Of a stretch of DNA of 64,000 nucleotides, positions 40,512 through 48,072 are shown one piece after another. This DNA is from Pedobacter sp. BAL39 (GTDB taxonomy: Bacteria > Bacteroidota > Bacteroidia > Sphingobacteriales > Sphingobacteriaceae): NCBI RefSeq assembly GCF_000170795.1, contig NZ_ABCM01000002.1, forward strand, positions 124,001-188,000, written 5' to 3'. Within the stretch, counting starts at the first letter, position 1, and each line of letters starts with the position of its first letter. The notes below the pieces were generated by a model that was not told the DNA's origin, did not search any database, and was given only the letters and a program-made list of their open reading frames with translations. The position numbers and the translations under genes are program-made.

Positions 40512-41066
40512 ATGATCCATTACAAGGAGCTCCCCGACCAGGAGCTGATTGAATTGCTGCGGGCAGACGACACCCGGGCATTTGCAGAAATTATGAAACG
40601 ATACAGCGCACCGCTGATCAGCTTCGCTGGAAATAAGCTGGGTGATTTCCCTCATGCTGAAGATCTTGTGAGCGATGTATTTACTTATATCTGGGAAAAG
40701 AGGGAAGTGCTGGTGATCAACAGCAATTTTCGTGGATTCCTGTTTAAGGCGGTTCGGAATGGTGTAGTAGCACATTTCAGGCGTCAAAAGGTACAGCGGG
40801 AGTACCTGGACTATGCCATGGTGATGGCAGTTACCGAGCAGGACAGGACCGACCATAAGGTGAGGCATGAGGACCTTAACCGTTATATTGAGAAGGAGAT
40901 TGCAGCGCTGCCTAAGAACATGAGGGAGGTATTTTGCCTCAACAGGAAAGGGAACCTCAGTAGAAAAGAGATCGCCGCACAGCTAAATATGCCTGAAAAT
41001 TCGGTGCGTACAAATATGGGGCGGGCACTGAAAATTCTGAAGCGCAGGTTGCGGTGGATATTATAA
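40512..41066 (+). CDS. ECF RNA polymerase sigma factor, FecI-like, orphan
   Basis: 184 residues. Region 2 (LIELLRADDTRAFAEIMKRYSAPLISFAGNKLG to EDLVSDVFTYIWEKRE) and region 4 (LPKNMREVFCLNRKGNLSRKEIAAQLNMPENSVRTNMGRALKIL) are both intact. FecI-type factors in Bacteroidota are usually followed by a FecR anti-sigma gene; here the next gene, 34 bases on, is a UMF1 transporter. What controls the factor is not evident. Its terminator-separated neighbour upstream is the GIN lipoprotein. Confidence 0.88.
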   Translation: MIHYKELPDQELIELLRADDTRAFAEIMKRYSAPLISFAGNKLGDFPHAEDLVSDVFTYIWEKREVLVINSNFRGFLFKAVRNGVVAHFRRQKVQREYLDYAMVMAVTEQDRTDHKVRHEDLNRYIEKEIAALPKNMREVFCLNRKGNLSRKEIAAQLNMPENSVRTNMGRALKILKRRLRWIL

Positions 41067-41100
41067 GTTTTTTAGCTACTTTAGTGGCCTCAACGGACAC

Positions 41101-42411
41101 ATGGAACAAAAGAACGATAAAAAAGTCATCCGGTCATGGGCCTTTTTTGATTGGGCAAATTCTGCCTATAACCTGGTGATCACCTCAACGATATTTCCGG
41201 CCTACTATACCATCATTACGACCACTGCTGAACATGGTGATAAGGTATCTTTCTTCGGAAGGAGTTTTACCAATACGGCCTTGTCAAATTATGCGCTGGC
41301 GGTAGCGTACCTGATCATGGTGTTTTTGCTGCCAGTATTGTCGGCCATAGCCGATTACCGGGGTAACAAGAAGATTTTTATGAAGATTTTTACCTATGTG
41401 GGCAGTCTGGCCTGTATTGGATTATTTTTCTTTAAGCTCGAGACACTGGAGTTGGGCATCATCTGTTTTGCCATTGCAGCGATGGGTTATGTAGGCGGTG
41501 TGCTGTTCAGCAATTCCTATTTGCCGGAGATTGCCAGTAAAGACCAGCAGGATGAAGTAAGTGCACAGGGCTTCGCCTATGGGTATGTAGGGAGTGTATT
41601 CCTGCAGATCATCTGTTTTGTATTTGTGCTGAAGCCGGAGTTGTTTGGCATCACTGATGCTTCATTGCCTGCAAGGATTTCGTTTTTGCTGGTGGGGGTA
41701 TGGTGGATTGCCTTTAGCCAGATTCCATTCCGGAAGCTGCCTGCAGGTAGTCCTAATTTTGTGTCGACAACGAAAAACCTGGCCCATAGTGGTTTTCAGG
41801 AGCTTGGAAAGGTTTGGAAGCAGCTCAAAGATATGGATGTGCTGAAACGTTTTTTGCTGGCTTTCTTCTTTTATTCGATGGGGGTACAGACGGTGATGCT
41901 TGCGGCTGCCGGCTTTGGCGAGAAGCTGCTGCACCTGGGCACTTCGAAACTGATTATGGTCATCCTGATCATCCAGCTGGTCGCTATCCTTGGTGCCATT
42001 GTGATGTCCAGGCTTGCAAAGCGGATCGGCAATGTAAACGTGCTGATTCTGGTTGTCTGCATTTGGGTGCTGGCCTGCGTAGGAGCGTATTTCATCACCA
42101 ATGAATATCAGTTTTATGCGCTGGCCGTTGTGGTAGGAATGATCATGGGCGGGATACAGTCGCTGTCGCGCTCCACTTATTCCAAATTTTTGCCTGAGGG
42201 AACCCCGGACAGTACCTCATTCTTCAGTTTTTACGATGTTACAGAGAAGCTGGCGGTCGTGATTGGCCTGTTCAGTTTTGCCTATATTGAGGAGCTGACA
42301 GGGAATATGAGGAACTCTGTGCTGGCACTCGCTGTATTTTTTATTTTAGGTTTGGTATTTTTGTTGCTGTTAAGAGGCTTGAAAAATGCGGACCTCCGTT
42401 TAAGAGGGTAA
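41101..42411 (+). CDS. MFS transporter, UMF1 family
   Basis: 436 residues with about 12 hydrophobic spans. The N-terminus IRSWAFFDWANSAYNLVITSTIFPAYY is the UMF1 (Atg22-like) signature, and QGFAYGYVGSVFLQ lies in the middle. In fungi Atg22 exports amino acids from the vacuole; bacterial members are uncharacterised. Inner membrane. Located 34 bases after the orphan sigma factor and 24 before the LutA-like gene, so the three may form one transcript. Confidence 0.9.
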   Translation: MEQKNDKKVIRSWAFFDWANSAYNLVITSTIFPAYYTIITTTAEHGDKVSFFGRSFTNTALSNYALAVAYLIMVFLLPVLSAIADYRGNKKIFMKIFTYVGSLACIGLFFFKLETLELGIICFAIAAMGYVGGVLFSNSYLPEIASKDQQDEVSAQGFAYGYVGSVFLQIICFVFVLKPELFGITDASLPARISFLLVGVWWIAFSQIPFRKLPAGSPNFVSTTKNLAHSGFQELGKVWKQLKDMDVLKRFLLAFFFYSMGVQTVMLAAAGFGEKLLHLGTSKLIMVILIIQLVAILGAIVMSRLAKRIGNVNVLILVVCIWVLACVGAYFITNEYQFYALAVVVGMIMGGIQSLSRSTYSKFLPEGTPDSTSFFSFYDVTEKLAVVIGLFSFAYIEELTGNMRNSVLALAVFFILGLVFLLLLRGLKNADLRLRG

Positions 42412-42435
42412 CATTATCCTCAAAATATACACACT

Positions 42436-43164
42436 ATGAAGATTGAATTATTTGTTCCCTGTTTTGTTGACCAGTTGTACCCTGAGACTGCCTTTAATAC
42501 CATTAAGTTGTTGGAAAAGGCTGGCTGTGAGGTGTATTACAACTCGGCCCAAACCTGCTGCGGACAGCCTGCCTACAATGCCGGGTACTGGGAGCAGGCG
42601 AAGGAAATCGGGAATAAATTTCTGACGGACTTTTCCGAAACGGACTACATTGTTGCACCTTCGGCTTCGTGTGTAGGAATGGTCAAAAATAGCTATAGTG
42701 ACCTTTTTACGAATACTATTGTCCATAATAAATGCCGGAGCATCCAGTCAAACATCTTTGAATTGTCAGATTTTCTGGTAAACGTGCTGAAAAAAGATTA
42801 TTTCGGTGCGGAACTGGATGGCAAAGCGGTATACCACGATTCCTGCAGCGGACTCAGGGAATGTAAGATTAAGGAAGAGCCGCGGTTGCTGCTGTCGAAG
42901 GTTCACGGACTGGAGATGGTAGAGATGAAAGATACCGATATGTGCTGCGGTTTCGGAGGTACTTTTTCCGTAAAGTTTGATGCCATTTCCTCGGCAATGG
43001 CAGAGCAGAAGGTCAACAATGCACTGGAGCAGGAGGCGGAATACATCATCTCTACTGACCTTTCCTGCCTGATGCACCTTCAGGGCTATATTGATAAAAA
43101 CAACATTCCTTTGAAAACGATGCACCTGGCAGATGTGCTGGCCAATGGCTGGCTGGATTACTAA
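42436..43164 (+). CDS. LutA/YkgE-family (Fe-S)-binding protein
   Basis: 242 residues, two cysteine-rich CCG domains: AQTCCGQPAYNAGY near residue 45 and TDMCCGFGGTFSVKF near 175, with YHDSCSGLRECKI between. This is the LutA family, a subunit of lactate utilisation complexes with LutB and LutC, but neither partner is adjacent. It therefore may act in another oxidoreductase, or its partners lie elsewhere. Confidence 0.88.
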   Translation: MKIELFVPCFVDQLYPETAFNTIKLLEKAGCEVYYNSAQTCCGQPAYNAGYWEQAKEIGNKFLTDFSETDYIVAPSASCVGMVKNSYSDLFTNTIVHNKCRSIQSNIFELSDFLVNVLKKDYFGAELDGKAVYHDSCSGLRECKIKEEPRLLLSKVHGLEMVEMKDTDMCCGFGGTFSVKFDAISSAMAEQKVNNALEQEAEYIISTDLSCLMHLQGYIDKNNIPLKTMHLADVLANGWLDY

Positions 43165-43199
43165 TTTAATCTTTCTGGTCAAAAAAATGATTAAAACCT

Positions 43200-43207
43200 T
43201 ATATTTG
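43200..43207 (+). promoter_or_regulatory. -7 promoter box for thrS
   Basis: TATATTTG matches TAnnTTTG and predicts initiation around 43214, giving a leader of about 108 bases. The -33 match is weak. Confidence 0.5.
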
Positions 43208-43213
43208 CATGGT

Positions 43214-43280
43214 ATAGCGGTAAAAAGCCGCTATTGTTTACCCAGTGTTTTATTGAATGTAAAATAGAAGTTGTGTAAAC
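43214..43280 (+). promoter_or_regulatory. Structured leader upstream of thrS
   Basis: A 7-bp hairpin ATAGCGG (43214-43220) / CCGCTAT (43228-43234) begins at the predicted transcript start. A second, nested element has outer arms GTTTAC (43236-43241) and GTAAAC (43275-43280) around TTTTA/TAAAA. Autogenous control of thrS or of the whole operon is possible; nothing here matches a T-box or the E. coli operator that I can recognise. Confidence 0.4.
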
Positions 43281-43321
43281 CATTAGTAACAAATTAATTA
43301 AACTAAAAATCATAGTTGTAG

Positions 43322-45247
43322 ATGATTAACATTACACTACCTGACGGCTCCAGTCGTCAGTACGAGCAGGGCACAACAGCCCATCAGATCGCGCTCTCCA
43401 TTTCCGAAGGACTGGCACGTAACGTATTGGCCGCAGAGGTCAATGGCGAAATCTGGGATTCTTCAAGAGCCATCAATGCGGATGCTTCCGTTAAATTACT
43501 GACCTGGAATGATGCTGCAGGAAAATCCACTTTCTGGCATTCGTCGGCGCACATCATGGCAGAGGCGTTGGAAGCTTTATATCCGGGTACCAAGTTTGGT
43601 ATCGGACCTGCCATTGAAACAGGTTTTTATTATGATGTAGACTTTGGCGACCGGGAATTTTCTTCGGATGATTTCAAGGCTATTGAAACAAAAATCCTGG
43701 AGCTGGCAAAGCAAAAAGAGGTTTTTGAGCGTAAGGACATTTCCAAGGCAGATGCGATCCAGTATTTTACTGAAAAAGGGGATGAGTATAAACTGGACCT
43801 TTTAGAAGGTCTGGAAGATGGTAAGATCACTTTTTATAGTCAGGGTGAATTCACAGACCTCTGTCGCGGTCCACACATCCCGAATACCGGATTTGTGAAG
43901 GCGGTAAAGTTGATGAACGTTGCCGGTGCTTATTGGCGTGGTGATGAAACCCGGAAACAGCTGACCCGTATTTACGGTGTTACTTTCCCTAAGGCGAGTG
44001 AGCTGACTGAATATCTTCATATGATTGAAGAGGCAAAGAAACGCGACCACCGTAAGCTGGGAAAAGAGCTGGAGCTGTTTGCATTCTCAGAGAAGGTCGG
44101 CATGGGCTTGCCATTGTGGTTGCCCAAGGGCGCCGCACTGCGTGAGCGCCTGGTACAGTTTTTAACCAGGGCACAGGCGAAGTCTGGCTATGAGCAGGTG
44201 GTGACCCCACATATCGGTCATAAAAACCTTTACATTACTTCCGGCCATTATGAGAAATATGGCAAAGATTCTTTCCAGCCGATCAAAACGCCGCAGGAAG
44301 GAGAGGAGTTTTTCCTGAAGCCGATGAACTGCCCGCACCATTGCGAGATTTATAAAGTAAAACCACGTTCCTATAAAGACCTTCCGTTGCGCTTTGCAGA
44401 GTTTGGAACAGTGTATCGTTATGAGCAAAGCGGCGAGCTGCACGGCTTGACCCGTGTGCGTGGCTTTACTCAGGATGACGCCCACTTGTTCTGTCGCCCG
44501 GACCAGGTGAAGGAGGAGTTCAAGAAGGTCATCGACCTGGTATTGTATGTGTTCAAATCTTTGGGTTTCAACGACTACATTGCGCAGGTATCTTTAAGGG
44601 ACCCTGACAATAAGGCGAAGTACATTGGTTCAGACGAGAACTGGCAGCTGGCGGAGTCGGCGATCATCGAAGCGGCGGCAGAGAAAGGCTTGCCGACAGT
44701 GGTGGAGTATGGCGAAGCGGCCTTCTACGGGCCTAAGCTGGACTTCATGGTGAAAGATGCATTGGGCCGGAAATGGCAGCTGGGAACGATCCAGGTGGAT
44801 TATAATCTTCCGGAGCGTTTTGAGCTTGAATATACTGGCAGCGATAACCTGAAGCACCGTCCGGTGATGATCCATAGGGCGCCGTTTGGTTCTTTGGAGC
44901 GTTTTATCGCGGTTTTAATAGAGCATTGTGCAGGTAACTTCCCGCTGTGGTTGTCCCCTGAGCAGTTCATCATCCTTCCGATATCTGAAAAATATGAAGA
45001 TTATGCAAAAAAAGTTTCAGATGAATTAAATAATTCCGATATTCGCGGGCTGATTGACTTCCGCGATGAAAAAATCGGAAGGAAGATCAGAGATGCGGAG
45101 GTTAAAAAGATCCCTTATATGTTGATAATCGGCGAGAAGGAGATGGCAGAAGGTAAGGTGTCTGTACGGAAGCATGGTGAGGGCGATTTAGGAGCGATGA
45201 CACAACAAGAATTTAGTGAATTATTAATAAAAGAAATAACAATTTAA
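43322..45247 (+). CDS. thrS: Threonyl-tRNA synthetase
   Basis: 641 residues, full length. A TGS domain (1-60) is followed by the editing domain with [24 protein letters not shown] and [12 protein letters not shown]. The class II catalytic core has [48 protein letters not shown] and [18 protein letters not shown]; the anticodon-binding end follows. It charges tRNA-Thr. First gene of thrS-infC-rpmI-rplT, an order shared with E. coli and many others. Confidence 0.98.
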   Translation: MINITLPDGSSRQYEQGTTAHQIALSISEGLARNVLAAEVNGEIWDSSRAINADASVKLLTWNDAAGKSTFWHSSAHIMAEALEALYPGTKFGIGPAIETGFYYDVDFGDREFSSDDFKAIETKILELAKQKEVFERKDISKADAIQYFTEKGDEYKLDLLEGLEDGKITFYSQGEFTDLCRGPHIPNTGFVKAVKLMNVAGAYWRGDETRKQLTRIYGVTFPKASELTEYLHMIEEAKKRDHRKLGKELELFAFSEKVGMGLPLWLPKGAALRERLVQFLTRAQAKSGYEQVVTPHIGHKNLYITSGHYEKYGKDSFQPIKTPQEGEEFFLKPMNCPHHCEIYKVKPRSYKDLPLRFAEFGTVYRYEQSGELHGLTRVRGFTQDDAHLFCRPDQVKEEFKKVIDLVLYVFKSLGFNDYIAQVSLRDPDNKAKYIGSDENWQLAESAIIEAAAEKGLPTVVEYGEAAFYGPKLDFMVKDALGRKWQLGTIQVDYNLPERFELEYTGSDNLKHRPVMIHRAPFGSLERFIAVLIEHCAGNFPLWLSPEQFIILPISEKYEDYAKKVSDELNNSDIRGLIDFRDEKIGRKIRDAEVKKIPYMLIIGEKEMAEGKVSVRKHGEGDLGAMTQQEFSELLIKEITI

Positions 45248-45259
45248 TAGAATATAAAT

Positions 45260-45829
45260 TTGGCATTAGGCAGACCAGGATTTAACAGGGGACCGCGTCC
45301 TCCTTTTAAGAAAAAAGAAGCAGAACATAATATTAATCAGTTTATCAGAGCTCAGGAGGTTAGATTAGCTGGAGATAATGTTGAACCGGGGATCTATCCT
45401 TTGGCAAAAGCTTTAGCCCTTGCCGATGAACTGGAGTTGGATCTTGTAGAGATTTCTCCAAATGCAGTGCCTCCGGTTTGCCGGATCATCGATTACAGTA
45501 AGTTTGTTTACGAGCAGAAGAAGAAACAGAAAGAGATCAAGGCAAATGCCAAGCAGACGGTGATCAAGGAGATCCGTTTCGGGCCTAACACCAATGATCA
45601 CGACTTTCAGTTTAAGCTGAAGCACGCAGTGAGCTTCCTGGAGAATGGTGAGAAAGTACGGGCGTATGTTCACTTTAAAGGTAGAGCAATCGTGTATAAG
45701 GAGCAGGGGGAGATCCTCTTACTGAAATTTGCACAGGCGCTTGAAGATATCGGTAAAGTGGAGCTGTTGCCGAAATTAGAGGGTAAACGTATGTTTTTAA
45801 CGCTTGCTCCAAAAGTTGCAAAAAAATAA
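45260..45829 (+). CDS. infC: Translation initiation factor IF-3
   Basis: 189 residues from a TTG start 12 bases after thrS. N-domain: [59 protein letters not shown]-domain: [31 protein letters not shown]. The ten-residue Pro/Gly/Arg-rich N-terminal extension [13 protein letters not shown] is usual in Bacteroidota. A rare (non-ATG) initiation codon is the rule for infC, because IF-3 represses its own translation from AUU in E. coli; TTG here may do the same. Confidence 0.97.
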   Translation: MALGRPGFNRGPRPPFKKKEAEHNINQFIRAQEVRLAGDNVEPGIYPLAKALALADELELDLVEISPNAVPPVCRIIDYSKFVYEQKKKQKEIKANAKQTVIKEIRFGPNTNDHDFQFKLKHAVSFLENGEKVRAYVHFKGRAIVYKEQGEILLLKFAQALEDIGKVELLPKLEGKRMFLTLAPKVAKK

Positions 45830-45855
45830 ATAAATTACATAAATAAACACAGGTT

Positions 45856-46056
45856 ATGCCAAAAATGAAAACCAATTCCAGTGCTAAAAAGCGTTTCTCG
45901 CTTACTGGAACAGGTAAAATCGCAAGGAAGAATGCCTACAAAAGCCACATCTTAACAAAGATGTCGACTAAACGTAAGCGTAACTTAAGTAACACCAGTA
46001 TGGTGAGTGACGCTGACATGGGCAACGTTAAACGTATGCTTTGCATCGGTAAATAA
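45856..46056 (+). CDS. rpmI: 50S ribosomal protein L35
   Basis: 66 residues: [32 protein letters not shown], then a KRKRNLSN basic stretch. Standard position after infC, with a 26-base gap. Confidence 0.98.
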   Translation: MPKMKTNSSAKKRFSLTGTGKIARKNAYKSHILTKMSTKRKRNLSNTSMVSDADMGNVKRMLCIGK

Positions 46057-46130
46057 TTAAATTTTTAACCAGGTACCCGGTAGTAAGTTTGCTGAGATAC
46101 GCAACGCCGTTTATCAAAAACAATTAAAAC

Positions 46131-46475
46131 ATGCCACGTTCGGTAAACGCAGTAGCTTCGAGAAGAAGAAGGAAAAAAGTCCTAAATTTAGCCAAAGGCT
46201 ATTGGGGATCAAGAAGCAAGGTTTTCACCATTGCTAAAAATACAGTAGAAAAAGGTTTGCAATATGCTTACCGTGACCGTAAAGTTAAGAAAAGAGAATT
46301 CCGTGGATTGTGGATTCAACGTATCAACGCTGGAGCACGTCAACATGGCATTTCTTACTCTCAACTGATTGGTAAATTAGCGAGCAAAAACATCGGTCTT
46401 AACCGTAAAGTTTTAGCTGACTTAGCAATGAACCATCCAGAAGCTTTCAAAGCGGTAATTGATGCAGTAAAATAG
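46131..46475 (+). CDS. rplT: 50S ribosomal protein L20
   Basis: 114 residues, typical N-terminus [28 protein letters not shown] and [21 protein letters not shown]. It binds 23S rRNA early in assembly, and in several bacteria represses the infC or rpmI-rplT message; the 74-base rpmI-rplT gap could carry such a site but I see no clear mimic. Last gene of the operon, followed by a terminator. Confidence 0.98.
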   Translation: MPRSVNAVASRRRRKKVLNLAKGYWGSRSKVFTIAKNTVEKGLQYAYRDRKVKKREFRGLWIQRINAGARQHGISYSQLIGKLASKNIGLNRKVLADLAMNHPEAFKAVIDAVK

Positions 46476-46496
46476 ATCTAACGATCATTACATAAG

Positions 46497-46524
46497 AAAG
46501 GGAGCACATGTGCTCCCTTTTTTT
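46497..46524 (+). terminator. Intrinsic terminator of the thrS-rplT operon
   Basis: AAAGGGAGCACATGTGCTCCCTTT is a perfect palindrome and is followed by further T. Confidence 0.92.
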
Positions 46525-46620
46525 ATGCTTTATATTTTTGATGGGATTCGATAGGACATGAAGCTGGGCTCAGGATGATGGTGTGCTTAATTTAATATGA
46601 CAAGGCGAATCAACAATAGA

Positions 46621-46655
46621 ATTAACAAAGCAGGATCAGGGCCTGCTTTGTTAAT
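46621..46655 (-). terminator. Hairpin terminator candidate after the XRE/S24 gene
   Basis: A perfect 14-bp stem, ATTAACAAAGCAGG (46621-46634) and its complement (46642-46655), loop of 7. It lies 25 bases past the stop codon of the minus-strand repressor gene and has a U-rich 3' arm but no long T-run after it. Confidence 0.6.
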
Positions 46656-46680
46656 GGAGACGGTTAAGGTCAGCGATCTG

Positions 46681-47457
46681 TTAGTTCTTATTCAGCTGGG
46701 AAATAGATTTCTGCATCTGAGACATCATATTGGTCAGTGTTTCTATGGTAGGTTCTGGAGTAGGATCAGGGAGCGTTGAGGAGATGAATGCTTTGGCCTT
46801 CCAGATCTCAAGGATGTCCTCTGCCGATACCGTATAAGGATCATATACTTTATTGTCGGAAATGAGTTTAAGCTCTTTATTTTCCTTGAACTTGTTTCCC
46901 GCACGTTTGTAGACTACACCTTCATTTTTGCTGATGATAATGTAGGTTTCTCCTACTTTTACATCATTCCAGTTGTCGAGGTATTCCGCAAGGATGATGC
47001 TTCCTGGCTGAATAGGCAGCATGGAGTCACCCATGATCTCAAAGGCCCTGAAAGTACCCTGTCTGAGGAAGGGCAGGGGTAGCTGAAACTTGGGCAGCTC
47101 CTTGATGTATTGCGGATCAGAGAATCCGTTCAGGTAACCGGCGCTCGCTTTTACGGGAACCATTTCAATGTTCTCATTATCATCCTTATCTACGGAGATG
47201 CTGAGGATCCTCAGGTTTGAACCCTGGCTTTTTGGCTTGGGTTTCCAGTTATCATTGACAGTTTCATTGATGAACTCGTCGATCGTCAAATCGAAGTATT
47301 CTGCTATTTTTTTTAGTAAATCGTATTTAGGCTCAGCGCGGTCTTCTTCATAAGCCCCAATAAGAGATCTCTTAATACCCATGGCATCAGCGAATTGCTG
47401 TTGTGTGTGGCCTTTTTTCTTTCTCAGGTATTTCAGGTTAGCGGAAATGTTCGACAT
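46681..47457 (-). CDS. LexA-like XRE/S24 transcriptional repressor
   Basis: 258 residues. An XRE helix-turn-helix occupies 4-62 (LKYLRKKKGHTQQQFADAMGIKRSLIGAYEEDR). The C-terminal S24 domain retains what LexA/CI need for self-cleavage: an Ala-Gly bond A106-G107 in KASAGYLNGF, a serine nucleophile S145 in IMGDSMLP and the lysine K184 in VVYKRAG. The 39-residue Ser-Lys spacing compares with 37 in LexA. It is divergent from the GIY-YIG-like gene, with palindromes between them. Probably autoregulated and DNA-damage responsive, by inference; a phage-derived repressor is the alternative. Confidence 0.88.
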   Translation of the reverse strand: MSNISANLKYLRKKKGHTQQQFADAMGIKRSLIGAYEEDRAEPKYDLLKKIAEYFDLTIDEFINETVNDNWKPKPKSQGSNLRILSISVDKDDNENIEMVPVKASAGYLNGFSDPQYIKELPKFQLPLPFLRQGTFRAFEIMGDSMLPIQPGSIILAEYLDNWNDVKVGETYIIISKNEGVVYKRAGNKFKENKELKLISDNKVYDPYTVSAEDILEIWKAKAFISSTLPDPTPEPTIETLTNMMSQMQKSISQLNKN

Positions 47458-47486
47458 AAAATTAATATTTAAATATTATTTGTTTT

Positions 47487-47503
47487 TACTAAAATAGTTA
47501 GTA
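47487..47503. promoter_or_regulatory. Operator candidate, TACTAA-N5-TTAGTA
   Basis: A perfect 6-5-6 inverted repeat, 30 bases upstream of the repressor's start codon. A further TTAGTA half site lies at 47521-47526. The 136-base divergent gap is very AT-rich. Confidence 0.55.
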
Positions 47504-47556
47504 TTATTGTACCAATAAAGTTAGTAATATTTATTCGGAATACAAATAAGAGTACT

Positions 47557-47569
47557 AACTAAATTAGTT
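47557..47569. promoter_or_regulatory. Operator candidate, AACTAA-A-TTAGTT
   Basis: A 13-base perfect palindrome 25 bases upstream of the GIY-YIG-like start codon, with the same TTAGT core as the other site. It is preceded by another TACTAA (47553-47558). Confidence 0.55.
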
Positions 47570-47593
47570 TATTTTCATTTTAAGCCTTGAGTC

Positions 47594-47944
47594 ATGAAAA
47601 AATTTGTTTACATCATTACAGACAGAAACCGTAAAAGTTTACATGTCGGCATGAGTGCCGACTTATTAAAGACGTTGGAGTTCTATAAACAGATGCCAAG
47701 TTTATTCTTTGATTGCGGTCAGCAACTGACCAGGCTGGTTTATTTTGAAGAGTTTAAGACTGAAGAACAGGCATTGGCAAGGTTCAGGATGGTGAGTCGT
47801 TTCACGAGGATGCAGAAGGAGCGTATGGTGCGTTCCTGCAATCCGAACTGGATTGACCTGACCATCGGGCTGGATTTCGAGCACATCATCAGCAGCAAGA
47901 AGCTGATGAACCAGGTGAGCATGCCTTTCGGCATTATGTCTTAA
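47594..47944 (+). CDS. GIY-YIG-like protein, possibly degenerate nuclease
   Basis: 116 residues. FVYIITDRNRKSLHVGMSADLLKTLEFY fits the start of a GIY-YIG domain (YII in place of GIY, HVG in place of YIG), and LTRLVYFEEFKTEEQALARFR and NPNWIDL match URI-type members in order and spacing. The usual ARExxLK stretch reads ARFRMVSRFT, so a key glutamate is changed and nuclease activity is doubtful. Divergent from the LexA-like gene and likely under its control. The role is not known to me. Confidence 0.75.
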   Translation: MKKFVYIITDRNRKSLHVGMSADLLKTLEFYKQMPSLFFDCGQQLTRLVYFEEFKTEEQALARFRMVSRFTRMQKERMVRSCNPNWIDLTIGLDFEHIISSKKLMNQVSMPFGIMS

Positions 47945-48011
47945 AATTAATTGATCTGTCATACTCCCTTAGATAAGGCGCTCTCCCTCAAATTTTTAGT
48001 ACTTTTTATGT

Positions 48012-48045
48012 AAAAAGGCCCCTTTCGGATGAAAGGAGGCTTTTT
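48012..48045. terminator. Bidirectional terminator between the GIY-YIG-like and barrel genes
   Basis: AAAAGGCCCCTTTC pairs with GAAAGGAGGCTTTTT (a mismatch or two), flanked by A and T runs. Confidence 0.8.
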
Positions 48046-48072
48046 GATGTGGTGTGATGTCTTTGCATGATT

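Noticed and set aside
46597..46779. 60-codon plus-strand frame after rplT
   Set aside because: It crosses the hairpin and the end of the repressor gene on the other strand, and its sequence is not protein-like.
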